Source of the DNA: Streptomyces sp. Tu 3180
GTDB taxonomy: Bacteria > Actinomycetota > Actinomycetes > Streptomycetales > Streptomycetaceae
DNA length: 64,000 nt
Direction: 5' to 3'
NCBI RefSeq assembly: GCF_009852415.1
Contig: NZ_WOXS01000002.1
Coordinates: 3,450,001-3,514,000, forward strand
In this document: one piece after another, positions 9,491 through 18,636 of the stretch
How positions within the stretch are numbered: position 1 is the stretch's first letter
Layout: each line of letters opens with the position of its first letter
Program-made: the position numbers and the translations under genes
The notes under the pieces: generated by a model
The model's database searches: none
Seen by the model: the letters and a program-made list of their open reading frames with translations, nothing else
Told to the model about the DNA's origin: nothing

Positions 9491-9865
9491 TCAGTTGTCC
9501 GGTGAGCGGAGCACCCGCAGGTGGCCGCGGCGCGCGACCTCCATGGGGTCGGCGGCCCGGGCTCCGCCGGCGGCTCCCGCCGCCCGCTCCTGGGGGCGGG
9601 CCGCCTCGCGCACGGCGTTCGCCAGTGCCTCCAGGTCGTCCCCGCTGGGCTGGGCCGGGGCCGAGCCGTCGAGGAGGCGGACGACCTCCCAGCCGCGCGG
9701 TGCGGTGAGGCGCTCGGAGTGCTCGGCGCACAGGTCGTAGCAGTGGGGTTCGGCGTAGGTGGCGAGCGGGCCGAGGACCGCGGTCGAGTCGGCGTAGACG
9801 TACGTCAGCGTCGCGACGGCGGGACGGCCGCAAGCGGTGCGCGAACAGCGACGTACAGGGCTCAC
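9491..9865 (-). CDS. DUF3499 family protein
   Basis: About 124 residues if it starts at the GTG at 9865 (reading VSPVRRCSRTACGRPAVATL). The conserved Cys pairs CSRTACG and CYDLCAEH, with HC before the latter, suggest a small zinc-binding protein, and TLTYVYADSTAVLGPLATYAEPH is the family signature. No convincing ribosome-binding site precedes this GTG. An in-frame GTG further up at 9967 would give 158 residues, so a leaderless transcript or the longer form remains possible. It stands next to manB here and in mycobacteria. Function unknown. Confidence 0.8.
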   Translation of the reverse strand: MSPVRRCSRTACGRPAVATLTYVYADSTAVLGPLATYAEPHCYDLCAEHSERLTAPRGWEVVRLLDGSAPAQPSGDDLEALANAVREAARPQERAAGAAGGARAADPMEVARRGHLRVLRSPDN

Positions 9866-10195
9866 GACGTTGGACGGTACCGCACTCTTGAGCGGGCCGC
9901 GACGACTCTCCCCCAGGTCACTCCACCGTGTCGTGGTGTGAAACGCCCCACATACCCCTTTGGACACACCTCGCTGACCTGGTCCGACACCCGTGTCCGG
10001 GATGTCGGACGATTCTGGTTCCGGTCACCAGTCGGTGCAAACAATGTCAAATGCCTTGAGATCACCGGTCTCGGAGAGATACGAAATCGAGCCCAACCTT
10101 GGCTGGAATGGTCAGGTGACGACATGCCGTGCGGGACGGCCCGAAGGCGCGTGGGGCCGGGCGGGCGGGACCGGCGACGACTACCCTGCACAGTG
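9866..10195. other. intergenic region between divergent genes
   Basis: 330 bases between the DUF3499 gene and the zincin-like gene, lower in GC in the middle (about 9990-10100). It must hold promoters in both directions, but no -35/-10 pair stands out. No open frame here has convincing Streptomyces codon use. Confidence 0.5.
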
Positions 10196-10645
10196 ATGGA
10201 CAGCCCCGTGACGCCCCGTGCCGCCGGCCCCGGGCCCCGACGCCGTGACCGCCACGGCCGGGGCATGCGCGGCCCGATCGCACCGCCCCAGGTGCCGCTC
10301 GCCGCCAGCCGCGCGGAGACGTTCGCAGACCTCGTGCAGGACTCCGTGGAGCGGCTGGAGCGGCGGTGGCCGCAGCTCGCCGACATCGATTTCCTCGTGC
10401 TGGAGGTGCCGCAGCCGGACGGCGGCGGGCTGGGGTGGAGCGACGAGGCGGTGCCCCTGGGCGGGACGGTGCCCGCGCGCGAGGGGCGTCCCGCGCGGGT
10501 GGTGGTCTACCGGCGGCCGGTCGAGATCCGCACCAAGGGGCGCGACGAGCGGGCCGCGCTCGTCCACGAGGTCGTGGTCGAGCAGGTGGCGGACCTGCTG
10601 GGGCTGACGCCGGAGGCCGTGGACCCCCGGTACGGCGAGGACTGA
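10196..10645 (+). CDS. zincin-like metallopeptidase family protein with a degenerate motif
   Basis: 149 residues from the ATG at 10196. After a basic N-terminus, the segment ASRAETFADLVQDSVERLERRWPQLADIDFLVLEVP matches the actinobacterial metallopeptidase (DUF1025-like) family. In the family the active-site helix is HExxHxxG. Here it reads HEVVVEQVADLLG, so the first His and Glu are kept but the second His is Val. Zinc peptidase activity is therefore doubtful. It is divergent from DUF3499, as in mycobacteria, and converges on the DUF5719 gene. Confidence 0.75.
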   Translation: MDSPVTPRAAGPGPRRRDRHGRGMRGPIAPPQVPLAASRAETFADLVQDSVERLERRWPQLADIDFLVLEVPQPDGGGLGWSDEAVPLGGTVPAREGRPARVVVYRRPVEIRTKGRDERAALVHEVVVEQVADLLGLTPEAVDPRYGED

Positions 10646-10697
10646 CGGGGCGGCGGCGCCGCTCCCCGCGCCCGCCGCCGCACTCCCCGCCCGCCGG

Positions 10698-12248
10698 TCA
10701 CCTCTGCAGGACCGACAGGTCCTGCTCCGCCTCCGGCACCGCCACCGTGCCGCGGTCGTCCGGGAGGGGCTGGACGGTGAAGGCCGGGACGTCGTCCTCC
10801 GTCGCCGCGAGGGTCCGGGAGGCGTAGACCGGGGTGTCCGACCGGGGCTCGACCGTGAGGGCGTAGGTGCCCTTCAGGCCGTCCGGCACGGGGATGTCGA
10901 TGTGCTGGGTGGTGCCGGACTTGATCGTGTACGTCTGGGAGGCCGCCGTGCCGCCCTCGGTGCCCGCCGAAGCGGTGACCTTGATCCGGGCGGTGCCCTC
11001 GGGGGCGGTCACCGCGAGGGTCGTGCCCTCGGCGGTGTTGCCGGCGGACGTCGCGCGCGTGCCGACCGGTCGTGCGGCCGGGATGAACGCCGACTCCTGC
11101 GCGTCGCCCTCGCCGCGCAGCACCCGCACGGCCGCCACGACCGGCACGGAGCCGTCCGTGGGCGTCAGGACCAGGGAGCCCGCCTCGCCGCGCGTGACGT
11201 CGCCCAGGTCGACGGCCGCCGTCATGCCGCCCTTCACGTGCAGCGTCTCGTGACCGGCGGGGGTGATCGGGCCGGAGGGGGAGGCGAGGCGCACCTTCAG
11301 GTCGGCGTCGGTGTCGCCGGGGGCGAAGACGACCAGGCGCACGGCGGTGGCGTCCTTCGGGATGCCGGGCAGGACCAGGCTGCCCGCGGGATCGGCCGAC
11401 GCGGCCAGCCAGTCGCCGCCCAGCTTGTCGTCCAGGGCCTGCACGGCCGCGCCGACCCGGCCGCTGCGGACGGTGACGTGCACGGTCACGTCGGCCTGCT
11501 TCTCCTCGGTGAGCGTGGACAGCAGGACCGGCTCGGTGGAGTGCGGCTGGACCGTGATGCCCTCCCCCACCACCGTCTTGAGGGCGCCGTCCTCGCCGTG
11601 GAGCTCGATGTCCACGACCGCGGCCGAGTCGTCGGGGTTGGTCAGGTGGACGTAGTCGGTGCGGCCGGCCTCGGTGCTCGCGCCCGGGAACCAGAACTCG
11701 GTGTCCGGTGCGGTGCAGGTGACGCCCTGCAGGCCGCGGCCCGTGCCCGCGGTGACCTCGGTCGTCTGCTGCACGGTCCAGCCGGGCGCGAAACGGCCGT
11801 CGGCGGTGCCGACGAGCGCGGGTGCCTCGCCCCCGGTGGTGTCCCCGGCGACCGGCTTGCCGGGTTCCCCGGGCTCGAGGACGGGCTTCTCGGACCCGGC
11901 GTCCTCGCCGCCCTGGTCCGCCTGGCCGGCCTCGTCGGTCTGGTCGGTCTGTTCGCCGTCCTGCCGGCCGTCCGTCCCGGACTGCGGCCTGTGCGCCGCC
12001 CGGAGTTCGGCCCCGCCCCCGTTCCCCGTGCCCTTCGTGACCGGCGTGAAGGACGTGTACGTGGTCTCGGCGAGGTCGGAGGAGCTGGGCGACGGGCACA
12101 GCAGGCTCGTGCGTTCCACGGGCAGGTGGGCCGCCGCCCCGGCGGTGCCGTCGGTGGCCGCGGGGTCCGGTGAGGACAGCGCGGCGAAGCCGGTGACGGC
12201 GGCGAGCGCGGTGGCCGCCGCGATCAGGGACAGGGTGGTGCGGTTCAC
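10698..12248 (-). CDS. DUF5719 secreted or membrane-anchored protein
   Basis: 516 residues beginning MNRTTLSLIAAATALAAVTG, a hydrophobic signal or anchor segment. An acidic, low-complexity stretch follows (about residues 80-150), then a long all-beta region of repeated Ig-like strands typical of DUF5719. Its ATG overlaps the stop of the large glycosyltransferase gene by four bases, so the two are translationally coupled. It probably works outside the membrane with that glycosyltransferase. The reaction is unknown. Confidence 0.8.
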   Translation of the reverse strand: MNRTTLSLIAAATALAAVTGFAALSSPDPAATDGTAGAAAHLPVERTSLLCPSPSSSDLAETTYTSFTPVTKGTGNGGGAELRAAHRPQSGTDGRQDGEQTDQTDEAGQADQGGEDAGSEKPVLEPGEPGKPVAGDTTGGEAPALVGTADGRFAPGWTVQQTTEVTAGTGRGLQGVTCTAPDTEFWFPGASTEAGRTDYVHLTNPDDSAAVVDIELHGEDGALKTVVGEGITVQPHSTEPVLLSTLTEEKQADVTVHVTVRSGRVGAAVQALDDKLGGDWLAASADPAGSLVLPGIPKDATAVRLVVFAPGDTDADLKVRLASPSGPITPAGHETLHVKGGMTAAVDLGDVTRGEAGSLVLTPTDGSVPVVAAVRVLRGEGDAQESAFIPAARPVGTRATSAGNTAEGTTLAVTAPEGTARIKVTASAGTEGGTAASQTYTIKSGTTQHIDIPVPDGLKGTYALTVEPRSDTPVYASRTLAATEDDVPAFTVQPLPDDRGTVAVPEAEQDLSVLQR

Positions 12249-15200
12249 TGCTGGCTCCCGTCGGGACGCTCACTGCCCGTGCCGTGGGGGTCGTACGGCG
12301 TGTCGTAACCCTGCGCGTAGGTCTGGTCGTAGCCCTGTCCGTACGCCTGGTCGTACGGCGTCCGCCCGGGCGGGGTGCCGTAGGCGTACGGGTCGTACGG
12401 GCCTTCCTGGTAGGGGGCTTCCTGGTACGGGGTGCCGTAGGCGTCCGTCGCGTACTGCTGGTACTGCTCGCCGGTGTACGCGGTGCCGGGTCCGGCGTCC
12501 GCGGGGGCCGGCGCGTCCCACGCGCCGTGGTCGGGCTGGGACGGAACGACGGGCGCCGGGGGCTGCTCCGGCGGGGCGGGGAACTCCTCGTCGCCGCCCG
12601 CTTCCCCGGCGGTGGACTCGGCCTGGGCGCGCAGGCGGCGGGCGCGGCGGCCCTCGCCGGCGAGCGCCTCGGCGGGGACGACGGGCTCCTCGGGCAGGTC
12701 GTCGTCGACGTCGCGGCGGCGGCCGGGCAGGGCCATGACGACGAGGACGACGGCGAGCAGGCCCTGCGCCCACAGCCAGGCGGTGTGGGTGGCCGGATCG
12801 TCGTAGGTGACGTCCAGCCTGCCGCCGGAGGCGGGGAGCTCGAAGCCCTGGGCCCAGCCGTCGACGGTGGTGCGGGACAGCGGCTCGCCGTCCAGGGTGG
12901 CGGTCCAGCCCTCGGCGGCGGAATCGGCGAGGCGGAGGATCCGGCCCTCGCCGCCGCCCGGGATCTCGGTGTGGATCTCGACGGGGCCGGCGGCGACGGG
13001 CCGCGGTTCGCCCCCGGCGCCCCCGGCGGGGACGATGCTCGCGCGGGCGACCTGCTGGTCGACCCGCCACAGCGCGCCGCCCGCCTGCTGGCTGAGCCGG
13101 GTCAGGCCGGGGGTGGCGTCCAGGACGCGGGTGACCTCGCGGGGGGCGCCCTGGTGGACGAGGACGTAGCGCACGGCGAATCCGCCGAGCTGGTCGGCCT
13201 GGTCGGCGCCGGAGCCGGCGACGAGGTTGGCGACGACCTTGTCGAGCCGGGCGTTCTCGCCGTCCGTCGCGGCGATCTCGGCGTCGCCCATGCGGACGCC
13301 GGAGCCGCGGACCAGCATGTAGCCGACGCGGGCGGTGGAGTCGCTGTCGAGGACGAGGGTGCGGGCCTGGTCGCGGGTGCCGCTCTCCTCGGCGACGAAC
13401 GCGGGCACCTGGACGGGGTCGCGCCGCTCCACGGGCCCGTCGGCGCCGCGGATCATCCAGCCCGCGGCGGCCAGCAGCGGGCCGACGGCGCAGGCGAGGG
13501 CGATCAGCGCGGCGACCGGCTGACGCCAGCCGAAGCTCTGCTCGGCGACGCGCGCGCGTGCCCCGTCGGCGCCGAGCACGGCGGCGGCCAGGACGGCGAT
13601 GCCGTAGACGAGGGTCGCGGGGCCGGCCCAGGCGGAACCGTTGGACAGGACCGCGAAGACGAGGCCCACCAGGGCGGCCGCCCAGGCGGTGAGGATGGCC
13701 GTCCGGCGCTCGGCCCGGAGCAGGGCGGCGAGGGCGGCGAGCACGAGGCCGACGAGCACCGGGCCGCCGACCGTGCCGGGGCCGCCCGGGCTCGCGCCCA
13801 GCAGGTCGAGGGCGGAGGCGGCGGAGGGGCCGTACTCCTGGCCGGCCTCCCGGGAGAAGCCGGTGGGGAACAGGGAGAGCGACCAGGGGGCGAGGACGAG
13901 CAGCGGCACGCCCAGCTGGGCCAGGAACCGCAGCGCGTACGCCGGGAGGTCCGTCCTGCGCAGGGCCAGGACGCCGAGGCCGAGGACCAGGGCGACGGGC
14001 CACACGATCGGGGTGAACGCGGTGGTGACGGTGAGCAGCAGCGCGTACGCCCAGGTGGCGCGCCAGCTCCCACGGGTGCCCGCGGGGTTCGTGAGGCCGC
14101 TCGCGGCGATGCCCGCGCGGGCGACCAGGGGCAGCAGCACGGCGAGGACGGCGGTGCCGATGCGGCCGCCGGCCAGGGCGCCGGTGGCGGCGGGCAGGAA
14201 GGCGTAGGCGACGGCCGCCCACGCGCGCAGCAGCCGGGACTCCACCAGCGGGCGGGAGGCGAAGTACGCGGTGAGGCCGGCCAGCGGCACCGAGCAGACG
14301 AGCAGGATCGTGACGGCGAGGCCGGTCGAGCCGAGCAGCAGGGAGGCGAAGGCCGCCACGACGGCGAGGTAGGGCGGCGCGGACCCGGTGCCGCCGACGC
14401 CCACCGCGTGCCAGGCGTCGGTGTAACGCGCCCACAGCTCACCGGAGTCGGCGGGCGCGGGCAGCAGGGCGCCGCCGGCGAGCGCGCCGCCGCCGAGGAG
14501 CGCGCGGCAGGCCGCGAGGGAGACGAGCAGCAGCACCAGGAAGAGCACCGGGCCGGGCTTGCGGGCGACGCGCTTGAGCCGGGCGAACTGCTCGACCTCC
14601 AGGAAGTCGGCGTCGTCGCCGCCGGGCCCGGACTCGACGGCGCCGCCGTGCCGTCCGGCGCCGGAGGCGGCCTCGGGGTCGGAGCGGCCGACGAGGTTGC
14701 CCGCGACCTGTTCGACGGTGACGCGGACCGTCGCGCCGGGCGGCGGGAGCAGCGCCCGCAGTTCGCCCTTGTCGATCTGCGGGCTGCCGCGGTGGCGCCG
14801 TCCGGCGAGGATCCGTTCGGGCCGCAGCAGGGTGCCCATGAGGCCGCGGATCTCGTCGACGGCCTGTCCGGGGACCTTGCCGACGAGGTAGGCGAGGGTG
14901 CGCAGCAGGGTGCCGAGCACCAGGCGCAGCAGCACCCAGGGCAGGGCCGCGGTACGGGTGTTGACGAGGAGGGTGTAGACGGCGCCCGCCTTGTCCACCT
15001 TGTGCGGGGAGGCGGAGGTGCGGCCCACGCAGTCGACGGTGCGGCGCTCGCGGGAGGCCGCCTCGGCGTGCCGGACGACCGCGTCGGGGGCGACGAGGAC
15101 CCGGTATCCGGCCGAGTGGGCGCGCCAGCACAGGTCGACGTCGTCGCGCATGAGGGGCAGGTGCCGGTCGAACCCGCCGAGCCGGTCGAAGACGTCGCGG

Positions 15201-15922
15201 CGGACGAGCATGCCGGCGGTGGACACCGACAGCACGGGCCGGACGTGGTCGTGCTGTCCCTGGTCCTGCTCGCGGCGGTCCAGACCGGTCCAGCGGCGCC
15301 CGGAGTTGGCGATGGAGACGCCGACCTCCAGCAGCTGCCGGCGGTCGTACCAGCCGCGGAGCTTGGGGCCGACGACGGCCACGTCGTCGCGGCCGAGCTC
15401 GTACTCGTTCTCCACGACGCGCAGGAGCCGGGCCAGCGCGTCGGGTTCGGGGGCGCAGTCGTCGTGCAGCAGCCACAGCCACTGCACCGGTTCCCCGTGC
15501 GGGAGTTCCGGCATGTCGTACGCGTCGTCGCGCCAGCTGCGGGTGACCGGGTCCCAGCCGCTCGGCCGCTTCAGGTAGGGCAGTTCCTCGGGGGTGAGGA
15601 CGGGCGCGGTGCGGTTGCACTCCTCGACGGCCTGGCCGAAGCCGGTGCGCCGGGCGAGGTGCAGCACGTGGTCGTCGCCGAGGGCCTCGGCGACCAGCCG
15701 GGCGGAGTCGTCCGCGCTGCCGGTGTCGGCGCCCATGGCGAACTGGACGGGGCGCTCCTGGCCGAGCAGCCCGGCGAGCGCGTCGGGCAGCCAGCGGGCG
15801 CCGTCGTGGGAGACGAGGACCGCGGTCACCACGTGACGCGGGAACTCCGGCGGGCGGGCCGGGTCAAACACTGCGGTGGCGGCGCGGTCTTGCCGGGCCG
15901 CCGGGTGGCTGTGCACGGACAT
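12245..15922 (-). CDS. very large GT2-family membrane glycosyltransferase
   Basis: 1225 residues. Residues about 30-330 are a family 2 glycosyltransferase domain: the start is FPRHVVTAVLVSHDGARWLP, the DxD-like metal site is WLLHDDCAPEPDAL, and the acceptor-side motif is LMRDDVDLCWRAHSAGYRV. Around a dozen membrane helices follow (about 440-850), then an extracytoplasmic beta domain, a final helix near ATHTAWLWAQGLLAVVLVVM, and a roughly 170-residue cytoplasmic tail. The tail's end is made of Tyr-, Gln-, Gly- and Pro-rich repeats (YDQAYGQGYDQTYAQGYD). It likely builds or exports an envelope glycan from a lipid-linked donor. The substrate is unknown. Confidence 0.85.
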   Translation of the reverse strand: MSVHSHPAARQDRAATAVFDPARPPEFPRHVVTAVLVSHDGARWLPDALAGLLGQERPVQFAMGADTGSADDSARLVAEALGDDHVLHLARRTGFGQAVEECNRTAPVLTPEELPYLKRPSGWDPVTRSWRDDAYDMPELPHGEPVQWLWLLHDDCAPEPDALARLLRVVENEYELGRDDVAVVGPKLRGWYDRRQLLEVGVSIANSGRRWTGLDRREQDQGQHDHVRPVLSVSTAGMLVRRDVFDRLGGFDRHLPLMRDDVDLCWRAHSAGYRVLVAPDAVVRHAEAASRERRTVDCVGRTSASPHKVDKAGAVYTLLVNTRTAALPWVLLRLVLGTLLRTLAYLVGKVPGQAVDEIRGLMGTLLRPERILAGRRHRGSPQIDKGELRALLPPPGATVRVTVEQVAGNLVGRSDPEAASGAGRHGGAVESGPGGDDADFLEVEQFARLKRVARKPGPVLFLVLLLVSLAACRALLGGGALAGGALLPAPADSGELWARYTDAWHAVGVGGTGSAPPYLAVVAAFASLLLGSTGLAVTILLVCSVPLAGLTAYFASRPLVESRLLRAWAAVAYAFLPAATGALAGGRIGTAVLAVLLPLVARAGIAASGLTNPAGTRGSWRATWAYALLLTVTTAFTPIVWPVALVLGLGVLALRRTDLPAYALRFLAQLGVPLLVLAPWSLSLFPTGFSREAGQEYGPSAASALDLLGASPGGPGTVGGPVLVGLVLAALAALLRAERRTAILTAWAAALVGLVFAVLSNGSAWAGPATLVYGIAVLAAAVLGADGARARVAEQSFGWRQPVAALIALACAVGPLLAAAGWMIRGADGPVERRDPVQVPAFVAEESGTRDQARTLVLDSDSTARVGYMLVRGSGVRMGDAEIAATDGENARLDKVVANLVAGSGADQADQLGGFAVRYVLVHQGAPREVTRVLDATPGLTRLSQQAGGALWRVDQQVARASIVPAGGAGGEPRPVAAGPVEIHTEIPGGGEGRILRLADSAAEGWTATLDGEPLSRTTVDGWAQGFELPASGGRLDVTYDDPATHTAWLWAQGLLAVVLVVMALPGRRRDVDDDLPEEPVVPAEALAGEGRRARRLRAQAESTAGEAGGDEEFPAPPEQPPAPVVPSQPDHGAWDAPAPADAGPGTAYTGEQYQQYATDAYGTPYQEAPYQEGPYDPYAYGTPPGRTPYDQAYGQGYDQTYAQGYDTPYDPHGTGSERPDGSQQ

Positions 15923-16147
15923 CGAGGTACGGGCCCCGGTTCGGTGGACTGTTGGGGACGCCCGTGCCCGATGGGGGCAGCGGGGCGTCGCGGACGAGCG
16001 ACCACACTATCGGCAGTTCGAACGGGGCGGCGCGGAGCGCCTCGACGGGGGGCGGCGGACGGGCGGCGGCCGGACAGGGCGGCCCGCCGCCGGTGGACGA
16101 CCCACCTGCGACGGGCCACGGGTGACGTACGGGCGGGGCGCCGTCCG

Positions 16148-16411
16148 TCAGACGGCGGCCTTCTTCAGCCGGCGGCGCTCACGCTCGGACAGACCGCCCC
16201 AGATGCCGAAGCGCTCGTCGTTGGCGAGGGCGTACTCGAGACACTCGGAGCGGACCTCGCAGGCGAGGCAGACCTTCTTGGCCTCCCGGGTGGAGCCGCC
16301 CTTCTCGGGGAAGAAGGACTCGGGGTCGGTCTGGGCGCACAGCGCGCGCTCCTGCCAGCCGAGTTCCTCGTCCGCGTCGTCGACCAGCAGTTGCTGCACC
16401 AGCTCGGTCAT
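16148..16411 (-). CDS. whiB: WhiB, Wbl-family iron-sulfur transcription factor
   Basis: 87 residues, the length of the founding WhiB. The four Fe-S cysteines are C25, C48, C51 and C57 in a CxxC-type arrangement (KVCLACEVRSEC). They are followed by the GIWGG turn at residues 69-73 and a basic C-terminal DNA-binding tail (RERRRLKKAAV). In Streptomyces, WhiB binds the RNA polymerase sigma factor together with WhiA and controls the switch from aerial growth to sporulation septation. A GAGGGG ribosome-binding site precedes the ATG. The neighbourhood (glycosyltransferase on one side, F420 genes on the other) matches the known whiB/whiB2 locus. Confidence 0.95.
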   Translation of the reverse strand: MTELVQQLLVDDADEELGWQERALCAQTDPESFFPEKGGSTREAKKVCLACEVRSECLEYALANDERFGIWGGLSERERRRLKKAAV

Positions 16412-16484
16412 GTGCGCCCCTCGTCTGTCTTTCGCGTCCCCGTGATGTAGCCGTTACCGATTCCGGCTGAACGACACGAGTGAA

Positions 16485-16514
16485 ATTACAAGTGTGCTGC
16501 TCCGGGCGAGTCAA
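16485..16514 (-). promoter_or_regulatory. probable whiB promoter
   Basis: On the minus strand TTGACT (16514-16509) is followed after 18 bases by TGTAAT (16490-16485), a good match to a vegetative sigma-70-type promoter. It would start transcription about 65-70 bases before the whiB ATG. whiB is known to have more than one promoter; a second was not identified. Confidence 0.6.
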
Positions 16515-16844
16515 GCCGAGATCTGCTATTGAGCCCCTTATTCACTCTGCGGAACCAAGGCCGAGCGGAAAGTGTTCAAATCACCCTAAACCTTGACACG
16601 CCTACGGAGCCCGCGAGGACCTCCGGCCCCCCGCAGAGCCCCTACGGAGAGGACGCCCGGAGAATTGATCCCGTTCCGACACCCGCGTCCGGGCGAACCG
16701 GATCACAGTCGGATCACGGGATCGCAACGGTGCTCGGTGCCCCCGGCCGTGCGCACCTTGTGTCCCGGGAACCGCCTGAGCAAACCTTTCACCTGGGAGA
16801 TGAACCGGATGAGGTGAACCATGTCCCACATACCGGGCGTCGAG

Positions 16845-16874
16845 TTGACAGTGCAGGTGTGAACCGGTGTCCTA
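16845..16874 (+). promoter_or_regulatory. possible promoter toward cysteine dioxygenase
   Basis: A perfect TTGACA at 16845-16850 on the plus strand lies about 280 bases before the dioxygenase start. The bases 17-18 downstream (around gtcctagtg) are only a weak -10, so this is tentative. Confidence 0.3.
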
Positions 16875-17136
16875 GTGGGCATGCTCGCGAACCCGGCACT
16901 CACCTCGACCCGCCCCGCCGGGTCCCTCGGTGCCGCCCGCGCTCGCTGTAGCTGTTGCTGTTCCGGCTGTTGAGCCCAAGCGCTCCGGCCGCCGCCGACT
17001 CACCCACGACTCGGCCGCCGCTCCCCCCGCTCCACCAGGGCACCCCTCGCCGCCGCCCGTGACCCGGGCGCACGCGACGCGACACCCGCACCCCCCACCG
17101 CTTCTCCTGATTCTCCGCCAAGGAACCCCCGTACCC

Positions 17137-17643
17137 ATGAACAGCGACAGCGACCTCCAGATCGCCGGCGACATCCTCGAAGTCCCCCACCTGCTCCAGG
17201 CGCCCCGCGAGCACCCGGCCACCGTCGCCGAGTTCGCCGGCCTGGCCCGCTCCCTCGCCGCCGACCGCTCCCAGTGGGAGCACCTCGTGCGGTACGACGC
17301 GACCAGCCGCTGGTACCACCGGCTGCGCACGGGACCCGGCTACGAGGTGTGGCTCCTGTCCTGGGTCCCCGGCCAGGGCAGCGGACCGCACGACCACGGC
17401 CGTTCCTCCGGCGTGCTGACCGTGCTGGACGGCACCCTGACCGAGCGCACCGGGCGCGGCACGCGCACCCTGGCCGCGGGCGCCCAGCGGGTGTTCGCGC
17501 CGGGCTACGTCCACGAGGTCGTCAACGACACGCTCGACCCGGCCGTCAGCCTGCACATCTACTACCCGGGCCTGACCGAGATGCCCATGCACGCCTCCCC
17601 GCACTGCGAGGCGCGGACGGCACCCCGGTCCGTGACTGCCTGA
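17137..17643 (+). CDS. cysteine dioxygenase type I
   Basis: 168 residues from the ATG at 17137, with AAGGAA 11 bases upstream. It is a cupin: the first metal motif is GPHDHGRSSG (H85, H87) and the third iron ligand is in SLHIYYP (H140). The enzyme oxidises cysteine to cysteine sulfinate with O2, setting cellular cysteine levels. Length and motifs fit the bacterial family. It lies 33 bases upstream of fbiA on the same strand, so the two may be co-transcribed, though no functional link is obvious. Confidence 0.88.
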   Translation: MNSDSDLQIAGDILEVPHLLQAPREHPATVAEFAGLARSLAADRSQWEHLVRYDATSRWYHRLRTGPGYEVWLLSWVPGQGSGPHDHGRSSGVLTVLDGTLTERTGRGTRTLAAGAQRVFAPGYVHEVVNDTLDPAVSLHIYYPGLTEMPMHASPHCEARTAPRSVTA

Positions 17644-17676
17644 CACGTCACCGCCGCCGCCTGCGAGACTGCTCCC

Positions 17677-18636
17677 ATGCGCATTGTGGTTCTGGCAGGC
17701 GGCATCGGCGGTGCCCGTTTCCTGCGCGGTCTGAAGCGGGCCGTGCCGGACGCGGACATCACGGTCATCGGCAACACCGGGGACGACATCCACCTCTTCG
17801 GGCTGAAGGTCTGCCCGGACCTCGACACGGTGATGTACACGCTCGGCGGCGGCATCGACGAGGAGCGGGGCTGGGGGCGGGCCGAGGAGACCTTCCACCT
17901 CAAGGAGGAGCTCGCGGCGTACGGCGTCGGCCCGGAGTGGTTCGGGCTCGGCGACCGGGACTTCGCCACGCACATCGTGCGGACGCAGATGCTCGGCGCC
18001 GGATACCCGCTGAGCGCCGTGACCGAGGCGCTGTGCGACCGCTGGAAGCCGGGCGTGCGGCTGATCCCGATGACCGACGACCGTGTGGAGACGCACGTCG
18101 CCGTCGAGCTGGACGGCGAGCGCAAGGCGATCCACTTCCAGGAGTACTGGGTGCGGCTGCGGGCCTCGGTGCCGGCCGAGGCGGTCGTGCCGGTCGGCGC
18201 GGAGCAGGCGAAGCCCGCCCCGGGCGTCCTGGAGGCGATCGCCGGGGCCGACGTGATCCTCTTCCCGCCGTCCAACCCCGTCGTGTCCGTCGGCACGATC
18301 CTCGCCGTGCCCGGCGTGCGGGAGGCGATCGCCGACGCGGGCGTGCCGGTGATCGGGCTGTCGCCGATCGTCGGGGACGCACCCGTGCGCGGCATGGCCG
18401 ACAAGGTGCTCGCGGCGGTCGGCGTGGAGGCCACGGCCCCGGCGGTGGCCGAGCACTACGGCTCCGGTCTGCTGGACGGCTGGCTGGTCGACACGGTCGA
18501 CGCGGGGTGCGTGGAGCGCGTCGAGGCGGCCGGGATCCGCTGCCGGGCCGTGCCGCTGATGATGACCGACGTCGACGCGGCCGCGCGGATGGCGCGGGAG
18601 GCGCTGGCGCTGGCGGAGGAGGTGCGGGCGGTTTGA
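17677..18636 (+). CDS. fbiA: FbiA (CofD), F420 2-phospholactate/phosphoenolpyruvate transferase
   Basis: 319 residues starting MRIVVLAGGIGGARFLRGL, the nucleotide-fold start of the CofD family. Further family motifs are VIGNTGDDIHLFGLKVCPDLD, LGDRDFATHI and FPPSNPVVSVGTI. In actinobacteria the enzyme joins a phosphoenolpyruvate-derived moiety to Fo, giving dehydro-F420-0. Its stop codon overlaps the start of fbiB, showing translational coupling. Coenzyme F420 is a hydride carrier used in many Streptomyces redox and antibiotic reactions. Confidence 0.95.
   Translation: MRIVVLAGGIGGARFLRGLKRAVPDADITVIGNTGDDIHLFGLKVCPDLDTVMYTLGGGIDEERGWGRAEETFHLKEELAAYGVGPEWFGLGDRDFATHIVRTQMLGAGYPLSAVTEALCDRWKPGVRLIPMTDDRVETHVAVELDGERKAIHFQEYWVRLRASVPAEAVVPVGAEQAKPAPGVLEAIAGADVILFPPSNPVVSVGTILAVPGVREAIADAGVPVIGLSPIVGDAPVRGMADKVLAAVGVEATAPAVAEHYGSGLLDGWLVDTVDAGCVERVEAAGIRCRAVPLMMTDVDAAARMAREALALAEEVRAV

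Larger units (their letters stand above)
16412..17136. other. long intergenic region upstream of whiB and cysteine dioxygenase
   Basis: 725 bases without a supported gene between two divergent genes. The whiB side (about 16440-16600) is clearly AT-richer than the rest. The middle holds a gapped inverted repeat (ttcacct at 16788-16794, aggtgaa at 16812-16818). The length fits multiple promoters and regulators, as expected for a developmental gene. Confidence 0.6.

Noticed and set aside
12284..16450. 1388-codon open frame on the plus strand
   Set aside because: Antisense to the large glycosyltransferase and whiB, composition of a shadow frame (Gly/Ala/Asp/Val runs).
16440..16620. BldD or WhiA binding sites before whiB
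   Set aside because: Short matches such as gacac occur, but no full consensus could be defended by eye.
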